NCBI GenBank assembly: GCA_036023115.1
Contig: JAYKKT010000041.1
Span: 6,498,501 to 6,562,500 of the forward strand
Source of the DNA: Brasenia schreberi
Taxonomy: Eukaryota; Streptophyta; Magnoliopsida; Nymphaeales; Cabombaceae
DNA length: 64,000 bases
Reading direction: 5' to 3'
The notes under the pieces were generated by a model that saw nothing but the letters and a program-made list of their open reading frames with translations, searched no databases and was not told the DNA's origin. The translations under genes were made by a program, and so were the position numbers. Below, in pieces: positions 56,481-64,000 of the stretch; the first letter of the stretch is position 1, and each line of letters opens with the position of its first letter.

Positions 56481-59435
56481 TTAGACTCGGAATAGGAGAT
56501 CTAAACCATAGGTCTCTTCTAAGACAGGCCCCGGGGCACCCTTGACCCAGGTGGTCACAGGGGGTGGCTCCGGCGGTATTCGGGGAGTATAGCCGATCCC
56601 ATATCGGCTTGGGTTGGCCCTAGGAAGGATGGGCTCTAGGAGACCCTGGTTTTGTGCCCCTAGACTTTTGTAGGGCGTGTAGCCCATGTTCAATAACATG
56701 TTCCACGACCTTTTGTTTTTTGAAAAGATGGGATATAAGTCGTGGTCCTGGAACATGCTATCGTCCATATTAGGCTCGTATGGCCTTTTGTCCAGGGGTT
56801 TTGGAAATAGGGAATGCTTGGGTTTTCCTAGGAGGATTAGAGTCGGGAGGGGGCCTGCTTTGGGCGGCCCCTTCACACATACAACCTTCCTAGGGTTGTT
56901 CAACACGAGCCGAGGTGGCTCAACCATAATTTGACCCAGGTTAGCCTCATGGGCCTGGGAGCTCGATAAACAAGGGGAGTTTATGATCCCCTGAAGTTGT
57001 GGGTGACTCTCACCTAGGATCACTACGACTTGGTCCCTAAAAGGGATCTTGACACACCTGTGGAAGGTGGATGGCACAGCGCACAAACTGTGTATCCAGG
57101 GTCTTCCCAGCAACAGGTTATAATGGGGGTGGATGTCCAAGACATGGAACACCCCCGTGTGTTCGATCCCTCCTGTTTCCATTGGGAGTTCGATGGATCC
57201 TAAAGGCCTAGCCGCATTCCCATCGTATCCAGTGATAACGATGGGGCTTGGGTTTACTGAAGTCAAGGTGACTCCGATTTTGTACGCCACGTGAAGTGGA
57301 AGGATGTTGAGCCCTCCTCCACCATCGACTAGGCACCTGTCCAGAGAGTGGTTGTTTAGAACCACCTCGATATGCAGGGCCTGGTTATGGGTTTCGTAGG
57401 GTCTATCTACATCATCTTCCGAAAAGGTGATGGGCGATTTTGCTCCTAACAAAGCCACTTGGGCAGACAAGGACTCCGGACTTATGTTCGAATCAACCTT
57501 GGCCCTTTCTAGAATTTTCTCTAAGACAATTCTATGCCTAGGCGAGGTTTTGATAAGCTCTAGGATAGACATGTGAATAGGAATCTTTGAAAGGTGGTTT
57601 TCGAAATCATAAGGATTTAGGATGATTTTGTCCTTATCTGCTTTTGGCGGACCACTAGGGATACATGCTTTTGAGGGGCCAGGCACACTGACCACCTTTG
57701 AGCACCTTGAAGGTGCGGGGGTTGGTAGATCCTCCCGGATCTAGTGACTTCCCCCACGACCAGCCTAGGGTTCGCGCTAAACTTGGCTCTAAGGATGAGC
57801 TGAGGAGAACCTTGGATTTTCAAACTGGTTTTGCCGGGGTTTCCACTTTTGATGGTCCCCGAATGACAACTTGGGCGGGCCTCTTCATTATATAGTACAA
57901 GGATGGGCGCACAAGCAGGTCGACCAGGTTCGGGCTTTCGCGCTAGTTCCTTGGAAATGGTGAGGGTACATACCTCCTTTCCTTTCCCACTGCCACTGGC
58001 GTGTTTGGGAAAGGGTTGCCTTGAAGATAGCTTGAGGTGGCTCAGATTGCCCACGCAGTGACCTGGAGCCGGCCCTCCGCTATCAAGTTCTCAAAAATTT
58101 TATTTAGAAGAGAGAGCACCGTTTAGTATCATGGCCTTTGAGCCGATGATACTTGCAAAACCGGTTTAAATACCCCCCTTTGGACGTGACTCCTTCAAAG
58201 GGGGGATTTCAATCGATTTTCGATCATGCCCTGGGCAAGTAGGAGGTCTAGGACCTCCGACACAGGTTGCCCCAGCGGAGTGTACTCCCGTTTTTCAATT
58301 GGTTTTGAAAAATTGCGTTCTCTCTTATTTTCTATTTTTTCAAAATTTTTAGAAGTGCCTGCCATGCCTGGATCCACCCGGACATTGGCGATTTTATCCA
58401 AGGGCTTTGCCCCTTTGAGCCGTTGTGGGCAGCCCATATGCGATGGGCTTTTCCACACGTGTTTTGGGAACGGCACTTCCTTTCCATAAGTGGTCGTATG
58501 TCCCTCAAAAGGATTTCGCAAGTTGGTTTCGCCAAAAAGGGAGGCTTTTTGATCGAAAAACTTTGGAAAGTTCCTATTCAATGTCTATCATAGAGCGAGA
58601 GAAGGGTTTTTAACTCGCTTTTGAAATTATCCAGGATGAGCATTACTGCGCATCCTTCGGATATAGGCTCTCGCACTTGGCCTATTAAAGAGACCTCCAT
58701 CTTATAATGAAGGCATGCACGTCTTCGTTCATGCCTTGCTTTGTATCCCTTAAAGTATTCAGGGTTGGCGTGACTTCCACGTTGTGTGCAAATCTTTGCA
58801 TGAAGCAGTTCGCTAACTCTTCGAAAAGTAGCGAACTGGCTTAAGTCGTAGGAAGCCAGCCATTTGGCAGCTGTGCCTTTAAGGGATAGCTGGGAACCAA
58901 TACACCCATTTCATCGAGTCCTTTTTCAAGATTTTTATGGGCTCGACGTGAGAAAAGGTGCAAGTGAGACCTAGGGTCTCCCATGCCATCATACCGATGG
59001 AAGTTCGGTATTTCATCGTCACTGTCTGTTTCGTAATCCATAGGAAGGGTATGTGTGAATCAAAGACAGGGCGTAGCTTTTCTTTTCTCTTTATTTTGCC
59101 CCTTTCAGCAGCCTGCTGTAGGGCTTTACGGACCCTATTTGTGTGAAGGACTCGTGGAACATTGGTTGCCTTCCATTACGGAGGCTTCTTTTTGCTTGCG
59201 AGGTTTTTCAATTTTCTTTTTAGGCCTTTGTTCACCGTTTGATGAACACGAATCGCCTACTTCAGCCTCTTGGCTGAGAGCATCGATTTTGGCCTCAAAT
59301 TCCCTTCTCAAGTCCTCGATTTCATCTAGTTTTATTTTGTTTTTGAAAATCCTCCTAGAGTGAGAACTTGATGCGCATGAGCCTTGGCTCGAAACAAGAA
59401 AAACCAAAAACTTCACTTGGATTGGATTTTGACAT
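56481..59435 (-). pseudogene. E4 gag-protease-like ORF with an indel-dense N-terminal half
   Basis: ATG at 59433-59435, stop TAA at 56481-56483. The 3' half (56481-57695, 404 codons) is open and contains the protease-like domain (LVDGGGGLNILP, LLGRPWIH) and the Pro-rich tail. The 5' half (about 57700-59435) is recognisable, with capsid-like pieces at 58841-59041 and the N-terminus at 59135-59416, but it has about fifteen small insertions, deletions or replacements relative to E2 and E3, including an extra 16 bp near 59395-59410. Stops and frame changes follow from these. The pattern is unlike the substitutions in E2 and E3 and is odd in an element with almost identical LTRs. It could be a real mutational burst or an assembly problem. 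As read, no full Gag can be made. Confidence 0.9.
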
Positions 59436-59553
59436 GCTTTTCAAGCTTTTTCAAAATTTCCTAAGTGAAAACAAAGAAAACAAGTTAAAACGACACCTTT
59501 ATAAAATTTTCGCAAGACTCCTACAAGTAAACTCGATTTTTGAAAAGGCTCAC

Positions 59554-59570
59554 GTCCACCGGGCGTGCCA
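59554..59570 (-). promoter_or_regulatory. Primer binding site of E4
   Basis: The minus strand reads TGGCACGCCCGGTGGAC. It is ten bases from the LTR instead of five as in E2 and E3; the spacer has a small insertion. Confidence 0.85.
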
Positions 59571-59580
59571 ATTCCCTCTC

Positions 59581-62500
59581 TGTAGACGCGCGAAAATCCC
59601 CGCCTCTTCGCCCCTTTCGTGGCTTGGAGTGGATCTTATCGTGCGTCTAAGGCCTATGTATACAAACAGGGCGTGCCAGCTAGCTTACTTAAGCTAGCGA
59701 AGATATATCAATACTGACTTCTAAACGTGGCGACTGTGAGCAAGTGAGCTCTTGTCGTCGTAGACCTTCTTGCACCGATGCGCAAGGGTCAGTCTATACG
59801 CTTTTGCAAAAATCGAGTTTTTAGGGAGAAAATCTACGAAACGGTTCGAGGTGTCTATTTCGGGTCTTTAAGATGCGATTGCATGTTTTAGATCACGTGG
59901 ATTTGCACGTGCCTAAGTCTTTTCTTTTATCCCTTTTTGGGTCGCCTAGTTTGTGTGTTATGAACACTCCACTACATGGGCGAATTCGAGCGGGGGTTGC
60001 TTCGATGCAATATGCGTCCTACCTCGTGGTATGGCGTAGATGCAATGCAAACTCACGCTACTCCAAAGGGAAAACCCGAAATGTAAAGACAATGCTGAAG
60101 GGAAATAACAGAAGGGAAATAACCGAAGGGAAATAACCGAAGGGAAATAACCGAAGGGAAATGACCGAAGGGAAATATGTATATATCTTATGTATATGAG
60201 CCCTTACTCGGGTCTTGCAAATAAGAGCGAAGGCTCAATGTGGGTGCGTGTTTGAATTGAAAGACTTACACACACGATATGAAATTAAACCCAAATATAA
60301 ATTGCAGTATGGCCTTGACTAAGGTCTTGGGAGTAAGAGCGAAGGCTCAATGTGTGTGAGAGTGCTTGAATTGAAGTACTACACACACGACATAAATGAA
60401 ACCCAAATATAACTGCAATAAGGCCTTTACTAAGGTCTTGGGAGTAAGAGCGAAGGCTCAATGTGTGTGCAAGTGCTTGAATTGAAAGACTACTCACACG
60501 ACAATAAATGAAACCCAAATAGTATAGGTCGGCCCTTACTTGGGTCTTTCAAATAAGAGCGAAAGCTCAATGTGTGTGAGAGTGTTTAAATTGAAAGACT
60601 TACTCACACGACATGAAATGAAACCCAAATAGTATAGGTCGGCCCTTACTTGGGTCTTTCAAATAAGAGCGAAAGCTCAATGTGTGTGAGAGTGTTTAAA
60701 TTGAAAGACAACACACCCAACTTAAACAAAACCCTTCGGAAATGAAATATATACGTATACTTATATATTAGGGGCTGATTAGGCCCGTGTGTGTTCAAAA
60801 TTGTGCACGACTAAGAGAGTGCACGTGTGTGGTTGTGCCAAGCCACGTTATTACAAGCGGGGGGAGACTATGCTCCGTTATTACAACCCCGTATCCAATT
60901 GAATTTCAAGCAAGTGTATGATTAAAGACCGAGTTTAGAAACTTACAAGTAGCTGGTCCGTAGAGGTCTTGCTTGAGCGTGGCCTTGGCTTTGGGCTGCA
61001 AATGGGAGCTCCGCGAAGGTGTGTGACCAAGAGTGCTGGCCGGCTGCAAATGGGGCGCGGGATGGACGCCTCGAAGGGGACCGGTGGCAAGTGGGCGGCG
61101 CCTCCAAGTAGGGAGTTTAGAGTGGCTGACTAAGTGGGTCTTAGGGTCACTAGGTAAGTTAGGGACTTAGGGAAACTGGACCTAAAAGGTGAGCTAGTGG
61201 GAAGGCCAAAGAGGACGCCTAGGGGGAGGTCGGCCGAATGGGAGGTGGTGGCTGAGTAGTGGCCAGCCACTTGGGTTATCCTAGGTTCGGCTAGGCTTAG
61301 ATGGTGGCGGCAAAGAGGTTGAGCTAAGGGGAAGATGGGTGGCTAAGAGTGGGGAGGTGGTAGAGAGTGGTTTTGAGGGAGTTAGGGGGACTTACCGAAT
61401 GGGAAGGAGTGGCGCCAAGGTGGCTGTCGGCTGGTGGAAGATGGGAGAAGGAGAGGGCCCGGCTGAGTGAGGTGGTGGCGTCCGGCTGGTGGGGCAATGA
61501 TGGTGGATGGAAGAGGGAGAGTGGCGGAGCAGGTGGCGGCTGGTGGGGCTGGAGCTGCTGGGAAGACGGGTGAGAGATGGGAGAGGAAGAGGGCCCGGCT
61601 GGGAGTGGAAAGTGGTTCCCACTTGGAAAACCCGCCCACAATGGGGGGGGTTTAAATGGGGATGGGTAGGTCGGTTAGGGCTGGGTTGTGGGTAGTGGTT
61701 AGGTGGTTTAGGTAGGGTGGTATGTAGATAAGGTGGGCTGGATGGGGTTGGGCCAGATATTTTAAAACTAGGTGTTTGGGAAAATCGTGGGCTAAGGGTG
61801 GTTTAGGGTTAGGTTAGGTGGTTGGGTTTGAGGGTGAGGTTTAGTGAGCTAGGTTAGGTGGTTTAGGCTAGGTTTAGGCTAGGATTAGGGAAATTAATCT
61901 AGGTTTAGGGAAGGATTAGGGGAGTGGGTTAGGTGATTAGGTTGGGATTAGGCCGGGATTAGGGAAGTGGGTTAGGTGATTAGGTTCAGATTAGGGGTGG
62001 ATTAGGGGTTTAGGCTAGGTTTAGGCATTTTGGGTTAGTTTTAGGTGAAGGAGCTCCCTTAGCATGGCCCATAGACCTTGATCACCCCATGTTGGTGCAG
62101 CCCTAGGTTAGGTTTTAGCTAATTACAAGCTTAAACCCACTCAATTAGGCTAAACCACAAGATTAAACCCAAACTTGACACACAAGTCAAGCTTAATACA
62201 ACACTCTTGATATTTATCACCCCCACTCTCTCTCATGCCCAATATCCCACGTGAATTTCAAGTGGGCCCCACCTCCATTTATGAGAAGGTGATGTGGGCC
62301 ATGGATATGGATATTGGATTGGATTTCTGGATCCAAATCCAAATCCAAGTCCACATATGGGTTTGGATTGGAATCTGGATATATATGGTCCAGATCCAAT
62401 CCAAACTGAACTCTGACTCCTTCGAGCTGGGTTCGAAACGGACGATTCGTGCGGGGCCTGACAGCATCAGTACTCCGTCTGCGTTGGGTCTTCGCCAACA

Positions 62501-62886
62501 TAGTCGTCCGCCTCCGTTTCTGCCTTCTGGAGATGACTTCAAATGCTTTTTTGATAAGAACAGGGTCTTGGACGTTCGAGATCCTGGGGTGTGAATCAGA
62601 TACAAGAGATGCTGTGCCGGGCTTGACAGGTGCTCCGGTTTCGGGCTCTTCTTGGCTCTCCTGGTCCTGTCTTGATCGAGCCAAGCCACTTCGGGGTTTC
62701 AAAACATGTTTTAAAAGGGTTTTCAAAAGCTATATCATATGTTTTTGAAAGATAAAGTTTAAAACATATATACAGGGTTTTGTTTGGAAGGCTCCTGGGT
62801 TTCCAAACTCAAAAATGGCCCTTTGGGGCTGCTTGTATCAAAACCAGATTTGTTTAAGAAATTCGTGGGATTTCGGGGTGTTTACA
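59581..62886 (-). mobile_element. E4 5' LTR
   Basis: 3306 bp, partner of 48317-51513. U5 palindrome 59679-59698; 111-bp array about 60260-60715 with one more unit (about 60355-60465) than the 3' LTR; U3 open frame 62217-62726; ends GGGTGTTTACA. Confidence 0.97.
60260..60715 (-). repeat. 111-bp tandem array in the E4 5' LTR
   Basis: About four to five units with AAGAGCGAAGGCTCAATGTG and TGAATTGAA landmarks. One unit with TACTACACACACGAC is absent from the otherwise near-identical 3' LTR, so the array changed after or during the last transposition. Confidence 0.9.
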
Positions 62887-62891
62887 GGGTC
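62887..62891. repeat. Target site duplication of E4, right copy
   Basis: GGGTC after TGTTTACA; E3 pol continues with CTATAGCCC. Confidence 0.97.
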
Positions 62892-64000
62892 TATAGCCCA
62901 CGAGAATGATCAAAGCCCAGAAGTGGATCCCCTTGAGGAAGATCCCACTTCTGAGCTCCCAGAATTTCATAGAATTCTCGATTTTGAAAAACCTTCCCAA
63001 TCAGAAGGAGGAGATTTCATAGAGGTGAACCTAGGGGATGATTCCAATCCCAAAACCATCAAAATAGGCGCATGCTTGTATGAAACCGAAAGGTCACCAT
63101 TCATTGCATTTCTACGGACCTATTTAGATGTGTTTGCATGGATCCCAGCATTGTCGAGCATCGTCTTCCCTTAGATGCAGGTGTAAAACCCATAGAGCAG
63201 AAGCTTAGGAAAATACACTCGAATGTACACACACAAGTCAAAGAGGGTTTAGAAGATCTGCTAAAAGCCGGATTTATAAAACCCATTGCGTATTCTGATT
63301 GGTTATCAAATATCGTTGTAGTTCGAAAAACCAATGGGAAAATTCGAATATGCATCGATTTCAGAAACCTGAATAAAGCCACTCCAAAGGATAATTATCC
63401 TTTACCAAACATAGATATGATAGTCGATAGTACTGCAAATCATGAAATGTTTTCATTTATGGATGTTTATTTAGGCTATAATCAAATCAAACTAAGTCCA
63501 CGAGATCAGGGTAAGACCGCCTTCACAACCCCATGGGGCACATACTGCTTTACAGTCATGCCCTTTGGTTTGAAAAACGCCGGCGCAACATACCAACGAG
63601 CCATGACCACGATCTTCCATGATCAAATTCATGAGCTTGTAGAAGTGTATGTAGATGATCTCTTGGCAAAATCCAAAACCCGATGCACCCATATCGAATG
63701 TTTACAAAAGATTTTCGAAAGGCTTAGGCTTTACCAAGTAAAGCTAAACCCTCAAAAATGTGTGTTCGGGGTAGAATCAGGGAAGCTTCTAGGCTTTATG
63801 GTAAGCCAAAGGGGAATAGAAGTCGACCCCTCTAAGTGTCGAGCCATCATAGACATGGCTCCACCCTCCAATCTCAACCAAATCCGTAGCCTCCAGGGTC
63901 GCTTACAATCCGTTCGCCGATTCATATCGAATCTGGCAACTAGATGCGAACCCTTCAACAAACTGTTGAGGAAGGGCACGAAATTCTTATGGGATGACGA
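62887..64000 (+). pseudogene. E3 pol continued (linker and RT), runs off the window
   Basis: It continues 47970-48316 after E4. 62887-63174 gives AHENDQSPEVDPLEEDPTSE..., then FLRTYLDVFAW. A 25-bp deletion at about 63141, compared with E2 and E4, shifts the frame and brings a stop at 63172-63174. From about 63176 the RT frame is open to the window end: QKLRKIH, KAGFIKPIAYSDWL, FRNLNKATPKDNYPLP, SFMDVYLGYNQ (G to V after the catalytic Asp), MPFGLKNAGATYQ, YVDD at 63648-63659, then VSQRGIEVDPSKC. RNase H and integrase must lie to the right. Inactive because of the deletion and the E4 insertion. Confidence 0.93.

Larger units (their letters stand above)
48317..62886 (-). mobile_element. Element E4: young complete minus-strand Tat-type retrotransposon
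   Basis: 14,570 bp: 3' LTR 48317-51513, PPT, 3' UTR, pol, gag, PBS, 5' LTR 59581-62886, TSD GGGTC, inserted in the pol linker of E3. By hand the LTRs differ by about six substitutions, all transitions, two 1-nt indels and one 111-bp repeat unit, so the insertion is recent. pol is open for 1228 codons; gag is not. Direction is opposite to E3. Confidence 0.97.
23590..64000 (+). mobile_element. Element E3 (Tat-type LTR retrotransposon), right end outside window
   Basis: Plus-strand element with 5' LTR (23590-24963 and 43135-44932), primer site, leader, gag (45074-47944) and pol (47970-48316 and 62887 onward). E2 is inserted in its LTR and E4 in its pol. Removing E2 (with one ACCGC) and E4 (with one GGGTC) leaves a collinear element, which proves the nesting. 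It carries two gag stops and a 25-bp deletion in pol, so it is non-autonomous now. Its TSD cannot be checked because the 3' LTR is not in the window. Confidence 0.92.

Noticed and set aside
61324..61641. Proline/serine-rich proteins in three frames (also 49949-50267 and 4489-4728)
   Set aside because: Low-complexity CACC/GGTGG sequence of the LTR leader gives open frames in all phases; no homology or start context.

Overview
The window is nuclear DNA of a seed plant, and I could assign essentially all 64 kb to LTR retrotransposons. I found no cellular gene, tRNA, rRNA or bacterial-type feature. Every coding trace is Ty3/gypsy gag, protease-like, RT, RNase H or integrase. Pol carries two RNase H domains in tandem (gypsy type, then archaeal type) and no chromodomain, which points to the plant Tat lineage. 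LTRs are very long: about 3.2-3.45 kb in the main family (LTR-I, with a variant here called LTR-III) and 2.3 kb in a second family (LTR-II). They start TGTAAACACC and end GTCTACA. The polypurine tract is AAAGAGGGGCATY and the primer site is TGGCACGCCCGGTGGGAC-like. The sequence does not tell me the species.

Layout. 1-13489 is a wreckage zone: minus pol fragment T (1-564), minus LTR-II U (565-2373), minus LTR-III V (2374-5528), then plus element W (5529-10170), which keeps only a truncated 5' LTR, the last 70 pol codons, a 3' UTR, a PPT and a 3' LTR, and then LTR-III piece B (10171-13489). 13490-21006 is plus element Z: gag end, decayed pol, PPT and 3' LTR-II. 21007-22493 is minus element X, scrambled.

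22494-64000 is a nested stack. X is interrupted by LTR Y (22494-23589). Y is interrupted by plus element E3 (5' LTR from 23590; runs off the right edge). E3's 5' LTR is interrupted by minus element E2 (24964-43129, TSD ACCGC). E2's 5' LTR holds a minus solo LTR, S1 (37212-40497, TSD AATAG). E3's pol is interrupted by minus element E4 (48317-62886, TSD GGGTC).

E4 is the youngest complete element. By hand its two LTRs differ by about six transitions, two 1-nt indels and one 111-bp repeat unit, and its 1228-codon pol is open with all catalytic residues except those of the gypsy RNase H. Its gag is nevertheless full of small indels. E2 and E3 are inactivated mainly by C-to-T and G-to-A nonsense changes. 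In an intact element the LTR drives one RNA; Gag packages it, the protease-like domain would process the proteins, RT/RNase H copies it from the tRNA primer and the PPT, and integrase inserts it.

The most notable new-looking signals are non-coding: a U5 palindrome abutting a copy of the primer-binding core in every LTR end seen, a 30-nt stem conserved in the 3' UTR of four diverged elements, a splice-acceptor-like gag-pol junction, and a TATA box in the loop of a perfect palindrome in LTR-II.
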